DNA of 50,777 nucleotides from Desulfobacterales bacterium (GTDB taxonomy: Bacteria > Desulfobacterota > Desulfobacteria > Desulfobacterales > ETH-SRB1): NCBI GenBank assembly GCA_030610995.1, contig JAUWQO010000009.1:1-50777 (forward strand). Direction: 5' to 3'. Of this stretch, positions 1 to 8,266 are shown in pieces; within the stretch, counting starts at the first letter, position 1, and every line of letters begins with the position of its first letter. The notes under the pieces were generated by a model. It saw only the letters and a list, made by a program, of their open reading frames with translations, had not been told where the DNA came from and ran no database searches. A program made the position numbers and the translations under genes.

Positions 1-462
1 TTGTGGAAGGTTGTCTCTCGTGTAGCTTGCACTAAAAAACCCTTTCTTTGGAGTCAGATACTCTAAAAATTTCGATTCAACCGCTATTAATAAATGGTCG
101 TTATCAAGAAATACATCAAGGTTTGGAGGGGTTCCTCCAAGACCAGTCGGACATTTTTTCTCAAAAGTCACGGATTTAAATCCGTTTTTCCCGCAAAGAA
201 ATAAATCCGTCGTATTGCTTTTCCATTTAGCGAAAGCATTAACTGCTAAAGCTGATGAGGAGTGAAGCGCCTTAAATTTTTCCTGTAGTTCATTGCCACT
301 GCCGCCTTCTAATTCACGATAAACATCGGCTGACAGTTTAATAGAAGGTAACAGATTGTTTACAAGGCAAGAGACATAACCCTTATCAGATACTGAGAAG
401 GCACGCCGTTTTAAATATTGATGTCTTATGGCTGATTTGCATGTATTAAGAATATTATTCAT
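1..462 (-). CDS. Partial hypothetical protein, PD-(D/E)XK nuclease-like
   Basis: The minus strand is open from an ATG at 462 to the window edge, giving 154 residues (MNNILNTCKSAIRHQYLKRR...) with the C-terminus missing. It has no signal peptide or membrane segment. Residues around 118-133 read PNLDVFLDNDHLLIAVESKF, that is, an acidic residue on one strand followed about ten residues later by E-S-K. This spacing and the flanking hydrophobic strands resemble the PD-(D/E)XK catalytic core found in many restriction-like and repair nucleases, and hypothetical proteins with a similar core are common. The nuclease assignment is inference from this one motif. The reading frame has no internal stop and sensible composition, so it is likely a real gene. 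It lies 333 bp downstream of the next minus-strand gene and is separated from it by hairpins, so it is probably transcribed independently. Confidence 0.55.
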   Translation of the reverse strand, partial: MNNILNTCKSAIRHQYLKRRAFSVSDKGYVSCLVNNLLPSIKLSADVYRELEGGSGNELQEKFKALHSSSALAVNAFAKWKSNTTDLFLCGKNGFKSVTFEKKCPTGLGGTPPNLDVFLDNDHLLIAVESKFLEYLTPKKGFFSASYTRDNLPQ

Positions 463-794
463 ATTATGTCATATGCGAACAATGATTAGCAGGCGAAAAA
501 GCGCAATATGATGGAACGAAATCGCGCATGACATTCGCACCTTTAGTATAGTTTACAATTTGTTGTAGCTCGCTAACCGCGAATATTGAAATCGAAAAAG
601 TGAGCTGTTTTTCTCAATTTTCCCGGTATATCCGATATACGGGAAAAAGCGCTTGATATCCCTGATATCAGGGGATTTATGAGAATAAATTAGTGGACTC
701 AACAAATCATTAAAAAAGAGTTGCATTTAATATAAATATAAAGGATATCTTTGCGGATATCAAGATTGATATCCGCTGAATACGAGTCTTACCG
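463..794. other. Intergenic stretch with GATATC palindromes
   Basis: No gene is seen in this stretch. It is AT-rich and contains several short palindromes built on GATATC: around 654-677 (gatatccctgatatcagggg) and around 743-775 (ggatatc...gatatccgc), besides the stronger hairpin at 618-645. These could be terminators of the minus-strand gene that ends at 795, or degenerate repeat arms. No promoter could be assigned with confidence to the gene starting at 462. Confidence 0.4.
618..645 (-). terminator. Hairpin, probable terminator
   Basis: TTTTCCCGG...TATAC-GGGAAAA forms an inverted repeat: TTTTCCCG pairs with CGGGAAAA, and the stem continues through TATATC/GATATA with one bulged G. A-rich sequence on one side and T-rich on the other make it look like a bidirectional intrinsic terminator. 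It lies downstream of the minus-strand gene at 795-1286. The call is based on symmetry only. Confidence 0.4.
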
Positions 795-1286
795 CTAGCG
801 TTTACTCACTACGTCAAATCCAACCGTTGGAATCAATTTTTCTCCGTTTTCGTCCGTAACATCTACCGTCCATTTCCCACAGTGCAGGGACTCTCCGATC
901 TTTTTGGCAGACCATGTCCTGAAACCCTCGCTTTTGAGTATCTTCAGTTTTATCACAGCATTCAAGAACTCATCGGTATCTATAGCTTCTTCTGAGACAT
1001 GAAGTTCCCTTTCTTCCTCAGACCATGAGGAGGACGCAGACTTGGCTCCTTTTCCGTAGAACGAATAGACGTGCCGGATGAAACCATCGCGCGGGCTTTT
1101 GACTTTGACCCAGAAGAATATCTTTTTAATTTCGTCGTTTACTACGAGCCCATCCGTAACCGGAAAACTGCATTCTCGGTCATCTATCTGATAACAGAGA
1201 CGCCACTCCAAAATGCTGATGTCAGAGGCCGCACAAACGGATGAAAATCCAAAAAACAAGATCAGTAAAAGAATACACCTCTTCAT
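795..1286 (-). CDS. Secreted DUF2914-like small protein
   Basis: This is a 163-residue protein. Residues 1-19 form a signal peptide (MKRC, then a Leu/Ile/Phe-rich core, then SVCA-A), so the product is probably periplasmic or extracytoplasmic. The mature part alternates short beta strands. Its C-terminal half, with an RTWS motif at about 120, then GKWTVDV and DENGEKL and a terminal FDVVSK strand, resembles DUF2914, a small beta domain of unknown function common in Desulfobacterota. The start has a good Shine-Dalgarno (GAGG upstream of ATG). The gene stands alone, with hairpins downstream. Function is unknown, and the DUF2914 match is from memory of the family pattern. Confidence 0.6.
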   Translation of the reverse strand: MKRCILLLILFFGFSSVCAASDISILEWRLCYQIDDRECSFPVTDGLVVNDEIKKIFFWVKVKSPRDGFIRHVYSFYGKGAKSASSSWSEEERELHVSEEAIDTDEFLNAVIKLKILKSEGFRTWSAKKIGESLHCGKWTVDVTDENGEKLIPTVGFDVVSKR

Positions 1287-1622
1287 TTGAAACTCCTCAT
1301 GATAAGATTATGAAATATGTTATTGTTCATTGTTGCGCAATTGCACTGTTGCTTCAATAACTCCAGACGTGGTTTTTGAAATTCACGCCGAATTAGAGTC
1401 AAAATTGGGAAGAGACAGGATTAAGATGGCGGATCTTCCTGATAATAGATATTTATCTGATTATATAGAAATTGTCTGTTGTCTGATTATATTTCTCCTA
1501 TCTCGGCAAGGAGCATTGATTCGTGATTTTTTAGGCATATAATTCGAATAACATATCCCCAGGCAAGAATCCACTTTAATAGTTGATGTCCCCTATATCG
1601 GCTGTCGGCTGAAAAAGCAAGG
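1287..1622. other. Intergenic region without a convincing gene
   Basis: A 70-codon open frame on the plus strand (1330-1542) is the longest here. It has no Shine-Dalgarno sequence and no family match that I recognise. Its middle (residues about 21-45, with charged helix-like composition) could be the remnant of a degraded gene. I see no promoter, RNA gene or clear repeat. Confidence 0.3.
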
Positions 1623-1877
1623 TTATGCCACAGCTTCGGTAGGAAGCTCCCAACCGGGAAAGACGATAACTCCCGGATGGACTTTTAGGGCTCGAGCCAA
1701 CACTTTAGCACGCTCAACGCCGAGCCGGACACGGTCATTTTCGATTGCCAAAATTGTTGTCTGGGGAATGCCTGTAAGCGGTAACCTTTCCACCTGCCAG
1801 ACAGGGCTTCGTCGTGAAATCCCTTGATCAGTCGCAATTTGATATGTCAAGCACGATTTATTTTTACTGTATAGCAA
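1623..1877 (-). pseudogene. Truncated XRE-type HTH regulator (antitoxin-like)
   Basis: The C-terminal 55 residues (LTGIPQTTILAIENDRVRLG, then VERAKVLARALKVHPGVIVFPGWEL) match the second half of a lambda-repressor-type HTH domain common in small XRE regulators and HigA-like antitoxins, ending in the usual VFPGW tail. The N-terminal 25-30 residues do not resemble the expected first helix. There is no Shine-Dalgarno sequence, and the frame overlaps the 3' end of the rhomboid gene by 14 bp. I read it as a 5'-truncated remnant. A short functional protein starting at an internal codon is possible but less likely. No toxin partner is adjacent. Confidence 0.5.
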
Positions 1878-2832
1878 CCTTTAATAATAGATCACCTCGT
1901 TGCCCGTAGAGCGCATCTTTCCCCAGCCCTTTCAGCTTCAGCAGGCTTCCTTCTTTCATGCCCGGTGGAACGATTACTTTAAAAAGCCTTTTCTGGAAAC
2001 CCCAGGGTATGTTTACCAGCTTCCGTGTTCCTGCAATGGCTTCAAGGTGTGTAATAGTAATTATACCGTAAAGGTTCGGGTCATTTGCCATCCCGACAGG
2101 CCGGATAACCTGCAGGCGGTAAGACTTCTTTTTTTCGGTCATCTTGCGCAGCCTGTCGCTGATACCGCCTCCGGGCAGGGCAAGAAATAGTTTTAAAAAG
2201 ATTATTCCGAAGATAAATCCGCCTATATGAGCCCACCACGCAATGCCTGCCATTTGGCCGTGGCTTCCCGCGGCGCTGAGGAACTGAACGACAACCCAGA
2301 CGCCTAAAAAGACAAATGCGGGTATCTCAATAAAATATGGTATAAAAAATATCGGTATAAGGGTCAGTATCCTTGCTTTTGGAAAGAGGATAAAGTAGGC
2401 GCCCATTACTCCTGCAATTGCGCCGCTTGCCCCAATTGTAGGCATTTCAGAGTGGTAGTTGAAAGCAAGGTGGGAAAGGCCTGACGTAAGACCGCATATC
2501 ATATAAAAAGCCAGATAGCGCAGGGGCCCCAGGCGATCTTCAATATTATCGCCGAAAATGTAAAGAAACCACATGTTGCCCAGAAGATGCCAGAAACTAC
2601 CGTGAAGAAAGATGAAAGTAATGAGTGAGACAAGCTGCTGACCTGTCGTAAAATAAGATGCAATTTGGGGAATGGTGTAACGGGCCGGCACAAATCCGTA
2701 CATGTATATGAAGCGTTCCAGCCCTGGTCCCTGAGAAAGCTCTACCAAAAATAATACCACGTTGACGGCGATGAGGGTAGTGTTGACTATTGGATAGTTT
2801 CTGGTGGGAATTGTGTCACGGATAGGTATCAT
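1864..2832 (-). CDS. Rhomboid intramembrane serine protease with DnaJ-C-like tail
   Basis: The protein has 322 residues. Residues about 1-230 form a six- to seven-helix rhomboid domain: an HxxxxHxxxN-type motif (HGSFWHLLGNMWF) near 77-90, the catalytic serine in GASGA near residue 135, and the catalytic histidine in WWAHIGG near 200. It should cleave membrane proteins within the bilayer. After a basic linker (MTEKKKSYRL), residues about 250-322 read like the second half of the DnaJ C-terminal peptide-binding domain: an AGTRKLVNIP strand, then VPPGMKEGSLLKLKGLGK, then GQRGDLLLKVAI. That appended domain is unusual for rhomboids and may bind client proteins on the cytoplasmic side. The start is ATG, just upstream of the cbiR stop. 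The protease call is firm; the DnaJ-C likeness is by motif. Confidence 0.85.
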   Translation of the reverse strand: MIPIRDTIPTRNYPIVNTTLIAVNVVLFLVELSQGPGLERFIYMYGFVPARYTIPQIASYFTTGQQLVSLITFIFLHGSFWHLLGNMWFLYIFGDNIEDRLGPLRYLAFYMICGLTSGLSHLAFNYHSEMPTIGASGAIAGVMGAYFILFPKARILTLIPIFFIPYFIEIPAFVFLGVWVVVQFLSAAGSHGQMAGIAWWAHIGGFIFGIIFLKLFLALPGGGISDRLRKMTEKKKSYRLQVIRPVGMANDPNLYGIITITHLEAIAGTRKLVNIPWGFQKRLFKVIVPPGMKEGSLLKLKGLGKDALYGQRGDLLLKVAIQ

Positions 2833-2865
2833 TTGCTTTATTTTTTAACGCAGGCGGCGCTGGTT

Positions 2866-3669
2866 TCAGCATTTTTCCAGATATTTCAGCGAAGCTTGTA
2901 AGTTGTTATATGAGAATACTTCTATTATCGCTATACCGGCATATGTTTTTAATATTTTCATGATATCTAATGTTTCATTATCTGTCAATTTATCAAGCGA
3001 TAAGTGATCGAGGTTGTCTTTAACTCCGTGAAGATGTATGATTAATGTTTTGTCATGGTGTTTGTCGAAAACCTTTTTTATATCTGCATTCATCCGAATA
3101 AGGTGCCCTATATCAATACATGCTGATAGATTTAAAGAAGATATAATCTTTTCTACCCATTCAAAGGGATACATCAGGTTTTCAATTGCTATTGATCTGC
3201 TTTTTATTCCGGTTGAAAGCAACCTGCCCATGCTCTCATAAATACGTTCCTGCCATTTATTTACGGTATCTGTTTCGCTCAAATCCTCATTGAATGAAAG
3301 ATGAAGTATATAAACTGAAGGGATTAAAGGCAGGGTAAGATCTATTACACGTTGAACCGACTCAATGGCGCGGCGCCGGATTGATCGATCTTCATCACCC
3401 AACGATATATCTATAGGCAGATGAACATCATAAGTAATGTCGAATTCCTCTGCAAGGATGGAAAGTTCTTTTATCTCGTGCTTTAAAGGAAGACTGTCAT
3501 AAGCGCTTTCAAACAAAAGAAGTTCGATTTCATCGAGATAGGGGCCAAGCATTTTAACATTAGGTATATAATGATCCGGATATATAAACGACGTGGTTCC
3601 TATTTTGAATGGATAAGCTCTCTTGTATGACTTTGGAAGAACAGGAATTTCGGCGTGATAGTTTAACAC
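2866..3669 (-). CDS. cbiR: Cobamide-remodelling phosphodiesterase CbiR-like
   Basis: This 267-residue protein has an AP-endonuclease-2/xylose-isomerase-like TIM-barrel pattern: alternating strands and helices ending in metal-ligand-type motifs such as YDVHLP, YILHLSFNE, IAIENLM, CIDIGHL, IIHLHGV and AIIEVFS. It starts at GTG 3669 and overlaps the end of cobS by 7 bp, so the two are translationally coupled. CbiR enzymes hydrolyse the nucleotide loop of foreign cobamides so that CobU and CobS (here directly upstream in the same operon) can attach a different lower ligand. The assignment combines fold, size and this cobalamin-assembly context. The alternative is another sugar-phosphate isomerase of the same superfamily. 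If the call is right, the organism imports and refits cobamides. Confidence 0.7.
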   Translation of the reverse strand: MLNYHAEIPVLPKSYKRAYPFKIGTTSFIYPDHYIPNVKMLGPYLDEIELLLFESAYDSLPLKHEIKELSILAEEFDITYDVHLPIDISLGDEDRSIRRRAIESVQRVIDLTLPLIPSVYILHLSFNEDLSETDTVNKWQERIYESMGRLLSTGIKSRSIAIENLMYPFEWVEKIISSLNLSACIDIGHLIRMNADIKKVFDKHHDKTLIIHLHGVKDNLDHLSLDKLTDNETLDIMKILKTYAGIAIIEVFSYNNLQASLKYLEKC

Positions 3670-4394
3670 AGGGCGCTTCCCGCTATAACTATTAAAAAAA
3701 GCATTGATTCAATAACCTCGGTCATCGCTCCTAACATGTCGCCTGTAATACATCCAATCCGCTTTTTGTAGTAAAGCAGGATTAGCGCTGTTATAATGAT
3801 AAAAGTCAAATTTAACAGGACTCCTCTCCATCCTAAAAAAAAGGAAAGGGCAACAGGTATCAGCAATCCCCAAAAGGCGCTGATCTTTAATGAATCGCTA
3901 AAAAGATCATGGCCTGTTCCGCCTTCAGGCCTGCCGTACTTGAGAAACCTTATACCGAATAAAATACTTCCCCTTGCGTAGGCAGGAATAATAACGAGCA
4001 ACAGGCTCCGGTGAACATCTAAACTTGCGATGCCCACCCATTTAATCGCCAGTACACAGACAACCGCAACAAGCCCCATAACGCCGATTCTGCTGTCTTT
4101 CATAATAGTAAGGGCGTCTTCTTTGATCCTGTGCCCCAGAAGGCCGTCTGCTGTATCTGCCAGACCATCCAGATGAAATGCGCCGGTAATGACCGCAAGA
4201 AATATCACATCGAGCAGTGAAGCAACAGGCTTTGGCCACAATTGTAAAACAGCCATATCAAAGGCTGAAACAAGCAAGCCGATAATTATGCCGACCAAAG
4301 GAAAAAACTGTGCCATCCTTTTGGGCTCAAATGTTCCCGGCTTTCCAACAGGCAGGATTGTTATAAATTGTATTGCTGCAATAAGACTTTTCAT
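3663..4394 (-). CDS. cobS: Adenosylcobinamide-GDP ribazoletransferase
   Basis: CobS (243 residues) is an integral membrane enzyme that joins adenosylcobinamide-GDP to alpha-ribazole(-phosphate), completing the cobamide nucleotide loop. The sequence begins MKSLIAAIQFITILPVG, the typical CobS N-terminus, and has the conserved acidic motif in GAFHLDGLADTADGLLG (residues about 90-107), followed by hydrophobic segments and TGDMLGAMTEVIES near the C-terminus. Length is normal for the family. The gene lies between cobU (upstream, across a repeat-filled 151-bp gap) and the overlapping cbiR. Confidence 0.93.
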   Translation of the reverse strand: MKSLIAAIQFITILPVGKPGTFEPKRMAQFFPLVGIIIGLLVSAFDMAVLQLWPKPVASLLDVIFLAVITGAFHLDGLADTADGLLGHRIKEDALTIMKDSRIGVMGLVAVVCVLAIKWVGIASLDVHRSLLLVIIPAYARGSILFGIRFLKYGRPEGGTGHDLFSDSLKISAFWGLLIPVALSFFLGWRGVLLNLTFIIITALILLYYKKRIGCITGDMLGAMTEVIESMLFLIVIAGSALC

Positions 4395-4460
4395 TTGTTA
4401 AGTACTTTGCCACAAAGGCACTAAGACACTAAAATATATAATATAATTCTCTTAAAATTC

Positions 4461-4551
4461 ATAATTTGGGAATTTAGGAATTTAGGAATTCCGAATTGAA
4501 GGATATTGTCACTTTTAATTCCTCAATTCCTCAATTCCCAATTCCTCAATT
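4461..4551. repeat. Inverted repeat of AATTTAGG / AATTCCTC words
   Basis: The left arm repeats aatttgggaatttaggaatt and the right arm repeats its near-complement, with aattcctcaattcccaattcc, around a short spacer. Together they can form a long imperfect hairpin between cobU and cobS. The right arm runs into the last codons of cobU. It is one of many word-type inverted repeats in this window. Confidence 0.6.
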
Positions 4552-5073
4552 TATTTTTACAGGTATGCCGGCTGCCATCCATATAACCTTATCAGAACAT
4601 GCCGCCATATTCTGGTTGACATGTCCGACAACATCCCTGAACCTTCTTGCAAGAGCGTTATCCGGAACAATACCTGTCCCGACTTCGTTTGAAACCAGGA
4701 TAACCGAGCATTGAGCTGTTTCAATCGAATGTATCAGGTTGTGTGTATGCCTGGAAATTGTTTCCTGATCATCTGTTTCCAAAAGAATATTGCTTATCCA
4801 TAATGTCAGGCAGTCCACAAGAATTAAATCCGATTTTGGGCTGTTTTCAATTATTGCTTCAGGAAGCAGTATAGGTTCTTCTATAGTTGTCCAGCTTTTA
4901 CTTCTTTCCTTTTGATGCTGTTCAATCCTTTGTTTCATTTCGTCATCACCGGGATCTGCCGTCGCAATATATATTTTCCTGTCTCCGGCAAACCCTTCTG
5001 CCAGTTTAACCGCATAGCGGCTCTTGCCGCTCCTGCATCCTCCGAAAACGAATACACTCTCTTTCACAAACAT
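4546..5073 (-). CDS. cobU: Adenosylcobinamide kinase / guanylyltransferase
   Basis: CobU (175 residues) phosphorylates adenosylcobinamide and transfers GMP to it, giving adenosylcobinamide-GDP, the substrate of CobS. The P-loop FGGCRSGKSRYA at residues about 10-21 and the catalytic region with IATADPGDDEM...RIEQHQKERSKSW (around 35-62) are diagnostic. LVDCLTLWISN and VILVSNEVGTGIVP are further family motifs. The length is that of the bacterial bifunctional enzyme. It lies first in the cobU-cobS-cbiR run. The last residues fall at the edge of an inverted repeat. Confidence 0.93.
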   Translation of the reverse strand: MFVKESVFVFGGCRSGKSRYAVKLAEGFAGDRKIYIATADPGDDEMKQRIEQHQKERSKSWTTIEEPILLPEAIIENSPKSDLILVDCLTLWISNILLETDDQETISRHTHNLIHSIETAQCSVILVSNEVGTGIVPDNALARRFRDVVGHVNQNMAACSDKVIWMAAGIPVKIN

Positions 5074-5092
5074 GCTCCTGGGTTCTCATTTG

Positions 5093-6061
5093 TTAAGGAA
5101 GTTTAAATGATGGCTCATTACGTTCACTGACAATATTATATTTAACAGTTCCTCTATAGACTCCACATAACCAACCACTCAATCCGGATTTGGTTTTGAT
5201 GAGATACCAGGAATAAACTGGGGTATTATCCGTCGCTTCCCTGATTATTTGAAATTCTACACCTCTATCTAATTGACTGATAATTTTACTGCCAGCAGAG
5301 TGGTTCTTTCGAATATTCATTCTGGTGAGCATGACGTACCACTGACTCTTCTTTTTGAAAGACAACGGCGTTGTTGGATCAGAAGCTTTTTTGTCCGGAT
5401 AAAGTTTTATTAAAAAAACACCGGCGATTTCCTTGGAGCACTGAAGAATGTTTTTATAGGCAATTAATGCCTCTTCTCTATTATCCTCTTTCAAATAAAG
5501 AATACCTGCCTGATAATAATGATCGGCGCTCAAAATATTTTTGCCAACTTCTTTATATGCCAGCCCAAGATTACGATGCACTACAGAATTGTCAGGCGCG
5601 GTCTCCAAAGCCTTTTTAAGCACCGCAATTGCTTCCTTAAACATCTTTTTCTCAAGGTAAATAACTCCTAAGGTATGATATGGAAGATCAAATTCAGAAT
5701 CCAGAGCAATGGCTTTTTTAAATTCCGCAATTGCTTCATCAAACATCTCTTTTTTATACAATGAAACTCCAAGGTCATGATGAATACGGACATCGTTGGG
5801 ATTTATGGTAAGGGCCTTTTTATATGTTTCGATTGCCTTATCCCACATTCCCATAATATTATAAATATAACCTAAATTGTTATAACTGGGCACATGGTTG
5901 GGATGAATATCGATAGTTTTTTTAAAACAGTGAATAGCCTGCTCATAATTCTCTTCTTCAATGCTTTTAACTCCTTTGCTGAACCACTCTTCTGCAGCTT
6001 CTTCTGCCAATCCTGCATCTGCAAGAAAGAATAAGAAAAATAATATTATATACCGTTTCAA
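5093..6061 (-). CDS. Periplasmic TPR protein with SH3-like domain
   Basis: The protein has 322 residues. Residues 1-19 look like a signal peptide (MKRYIILFFLFFLADAGLA). Five or six tetratricopeptide repeats follow at about 23-200 (NYEQAIHCFKKTIDIHPNH, DKAIETYKKALTINPND, DEAIAEFKKAIALDSE and so on), then a C-terminal beta-rich stretch at about 235-305 containing YSWYLIKTKSGLSGWLCG, which is the pattern of a bacterial SH3 domain that binds peptidoglycan or peptides. It is probably a scaffold in the periplasm. It ends 20 bp from the start of cobU, but a functional link with cobalamin is not evident. Confidence 0.75.
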   Translation of the reverse strand: MKRYIILFFLFFLADAGLAEEAAEEWFSKGVKSIEEENYEQAIHCFKKTIDIHPNHVPSYNNLGYIYNIMGMWDKAIETYKKALTINPNDVRIHHDLGVSLYKKEMFDEAIAEFKKAIALDSEFDLPYHTLGVIYLEKKMFKEAIAVLKKALETAPDNSVVHRNLGLAYKEVGKNILSADHYYQAGILYLKEDNREEALIAYKNILQCSKEIAGVFLIKLYPDKKASDPTTPLSFKKKSQWYVMLTRMNIRKNHSAGSKIISQLDRGVEFQIIREATDNTPVYSWYLIKTKSGLSGWLCGVYRGTVKYNIVSERNEPSFKLP

Positions 6062-6148
6062 TATTTCCTCCTATACCCTTGTCAGTCGCAAGTTCTCGTA
6101 ACATACTGAAATAATTAAACCACAAATTATTCCACCCTACCCCTAATG

Positions 6149-6361
6149 CTCTTGACTTAAGGAGACTTTTAATGGTTTTTGAATATCGAATATCGAACAA
6201 GGAACCGCAGAATTACGAAGGGGTTACTTCGACATTCGACATTTCTTGTTCGACATTTTGCGGTTCAAGAAAATTTGCTTAAGTCAACAGTATTCCCCCC
6301 TACCCCCTCAAAGAGAAAATTTGGGGAATGCTGCGATCTGGATTCCCGCCTTCGCGGGAAT
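6149..6361. repeat. Nested inverted repeats upstream of the TPR gene
   Basis: An outer inverted repeat TTGACTTAAG (6152-6161) / CTTAAGTCAA (6278-6287), embedded in similar C-rich flanks (ccctacccc), encloses an inner inverted repeat with arms built on gaacaaggaaccgcag and its near-complement (about 6186-6268). A separate hairpin, ATTCCCGC/GCGGGAAT, lies at 6342-6361. The rest of the 400-bp gap (6062-6461) shows no gene. The inner arm words recur at 14560-14655. Confidence 0.6.
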
Positions 6362-6461
6362 GACAAAATGATATATTATTTTAATTATGACATAAAAAGC
6401 TATCTATTTATACAATAAAATAGCGGTAATACTTTAGCCTTATGCAACAAACCATCTGCGG

Positions 6462-7259
6462 TTAATATTTATTGCATTTTTGCGGAACAAGAGTAACACG
6501 CGGAAAGCTGCCAACAGGGCTTTGATCCACCAACAGTGTGCAATTATAAACCTCTTCCAGCGCCTTAAAGGTAAGCACACTGTTTGGTTGACCAAGCCCA
6601 ACAATTTCTCCGGCTTTTAGCAGGAGAAGTCGATCCGAATACATGGCCGCAAGGTTTACATCGTGCGATACAATAATAACGGTAAAACCGATTTCTTTTT
6701 TCAGTTTCTCCATCAAATCCATCACTTTTACCTGGTGGGCAAGGTCCAGCGAGGCAGTCGGTTCATCAAGAAGTATGATTTTTGGTTCCTGGCATATGGC
6801 TCTGGCGATAAAAACGCGCTGGCATTCGCCTCCGCTCAACTGGTCTAATGGTCTATGTGCAAGATGTTCAATATCTGTAAGGGCCATTGCATTTCCGGCA
6901 ATTTCCAGATCCTTTTCCTGCTCAAATCCAAGCATATTTAGATGGGGGGAACGCCCCATTAGAACAAGCTCAGTAACAGTAAATGGAAAATCAAGTACCG
7001 CCATTTGTGGAACAAGGGCAATTGTTTTTGCCAGTTCCTTTCGGGTATAGTCTTTTAAAGGGCGATCAAGAATTCTCAGTTTGCCTTTTTTTGGTTTTAG
7101 GATTCCGGCAATTATTTTCATCAAGGTTGTCTTGCCTGACCCGTTTGGACCGATGATAATAAAAAATTCGCCTTCAGGAACCGAAAAAGAAAGATTTTTT
7201 AAAAGCTCATTGTCGGTGTATGAAAAACTTAAGCTTTTTATCTCAACTGCCTTTTTCAT
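6462..7259 (-). CDS. btuD: Corrinoid/iron-chelate ABC transporter ATPase
   Basis: This 265-residue cytoplasmic ATPase energises a BtuCDF-type importer. Walker A IGPNGSGKTTLMK (about 38-50), Q-loop VPQMAVL, signature LSGGECQRVFIARAI (about 142-156), Walker B IILLDEPTASLD and the H-loop IIVSHDV are all present. It overlaps the permease stop codon by 4 bp (ATGA), so translation is coupled. Family members import either cobalamin or ferric siderophores. The adjacent corrinoid salvage genes favour a corrinoid substrate, but sequence alone does not settle it. Confidence 0.85.
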   Translation of the reverse strand: MKKAVEIKSLSFSYTDNELLKNLSFSVPEGEFFIIIGPNGSGKTTLMKIIAGILKPKKGKLRILDRPLKDYTRKELAKTIALVPQMAVLDFPFTVTELVLMGRSPHLNMLGFEQEKDLEIAGNAMALTDIEHLAHRPLDQLSGGECQRVFIARAICQEPKIILLDEPTASLDLAHQVKVMDLMEKLKKEIGFTVIIVSHDVNLAAMYSDRLLLLKAGEIVGLGQPNSVLTFKALEEVYNCTLLVDQSPVGSFPRVTLVPQKCNKY

Positions 7260-8266
7260 CGTTTTGATCTTTTTAAAAGATAAATAAACAACGGCGCTCC
7301 GATCATGGCGGTAATCACGCCGGCAGGCATCTCCCCCTGTTGAGGGAGAATCCTTGACAGCAAATCACATATAACCATATAGGCCCCGCCACCCAGAATA
7401 CAGGCAGGAACAAGGACACGATGGTCAGGGCCGAGGATAAGCCGCAAAAGATGCGGCATAACCAGACCGACAAAACCCAGCAGGCCGCAATGACATACGG
7501 TTGAGCTAACCATAAACGATGTTGTTACAAGAAGGATCGTGGTTACTCTCCTGATGTTTACGCCCATGGTCTGGGCCATTTCATTCCCCATAAGAAGAAT
7601 ATTCATCGAGTGTGAATACCGGAAAAGAATAATAAAGCATGGAAAAAGTGTTAGAGCAAGTATCCCTACCTGCCGGAGATCAGACATGGAAAGATCTCCC
7701 ATAAGCCAGAAAATAATATTATGGAGCCTGGAGTCCTGCGTCATGGAAACAAGGAACATGATAATCGCACCGCAAAATGCATTCACCATTACACCGGAAA
7801 GAAGCAGTGTATTTTTTTTAAGAATAGATTGTCCGGATGACATTATAAGAAGCAAAACCAGCGTGGCAATACTTCCAAGAAAGGCGGTAAAACTAACGCC
7901 CGGGAAACGGGATAATCCGGCTAATATGCCGATAATGGCCCCAATAGCAGAGCCACCTGAAATGCCAAGAATATATGGTTCGGCAAGCGGGTTTCGAAGG
8001 AGCGCCTGGAAAACGAGACCGCCCAGGGAAAGGGTTGCTCCGACCAGGGCTGCAAGCAGTACACGGGGAAAACGGATTTGCCAGACAATTGTATGTAGCA
8101 TGGAGCCTGCCCCTCCTTCTCCGAACAGTGATTGTAATACTGCCTTTACACCGTTTCCGGTCGACCCCATGGAAATTCCAATAAGCATGGTCATTAAAAG
8201 GAGAAGCAAAAACAGGGAAGAAACCCACGCAATACGTTTCAGGACAAATGGGGTTTTAAGATTCAC
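7256..8266 (-). CDS. btuC: Corrinoid/iron-chelate ABC transporter permease (FecCD family)
   Basis: This 336-residue inner-membrane permease has about ten transmembrane segments. FecCD/BtuC motifs are visible: RFPRVLLAALVGATLSLGG (about 68-86), QALLRNPLAEPYILGISGG (about 89-107), GFVGLVMPHLLRLILGPDHR (about 264-283), and GEMPAGVITAMIGAPLFIYLL at the C-terminus. It is translationally coupled at both ends: 4-bp overlaps with the binding protein upstream and the ATPase downstream. Confidence 0.9.
   Translation of the reverse strand: MNLKTPFVLKRIAWVSSLFLLLLLMTMLIGISMGSTGNGVKAVLQSLFGEGGAGSMLHTIVWQIRFPRVLLAALVGATLSLGGLVFQALLRNPLAEPYILGISGGSAIGAIIGILAGLSRFPGVSFTAFLGSIATLVLLLIMSSGQSILKKNTLLLSGVMVNAFCGAIIMFLVSMTQDSRLHNIIFWLMGDLSMSDLRQVGILALTLFPCFIILFRYSHSMNILLMGNEMAQTMGVNIRRVTTILLVTTSFMVSSTVCHCGLLGFVGLVMPHLLRLILGPDHRVLVPACILGGGAYMVICDLLSRILPQQGEMPAGVITAMIGAPLFIYLLKRSKR

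Noticed and set aside
1330-1542. 70-codon plus-strand frame
   Set aside because: No Shine-Dalgarno, no recognisable family, atypical composition and location in an intergenic gap. It may be a remnant but cannot be supported as a gene.
6179-6418. 79-codon frame with a repeat-derived start
   Set aside because: It is made largely of the nested inverted repeat at 6149-6290 and a small hairpin, and its product has no protein-like pattern.
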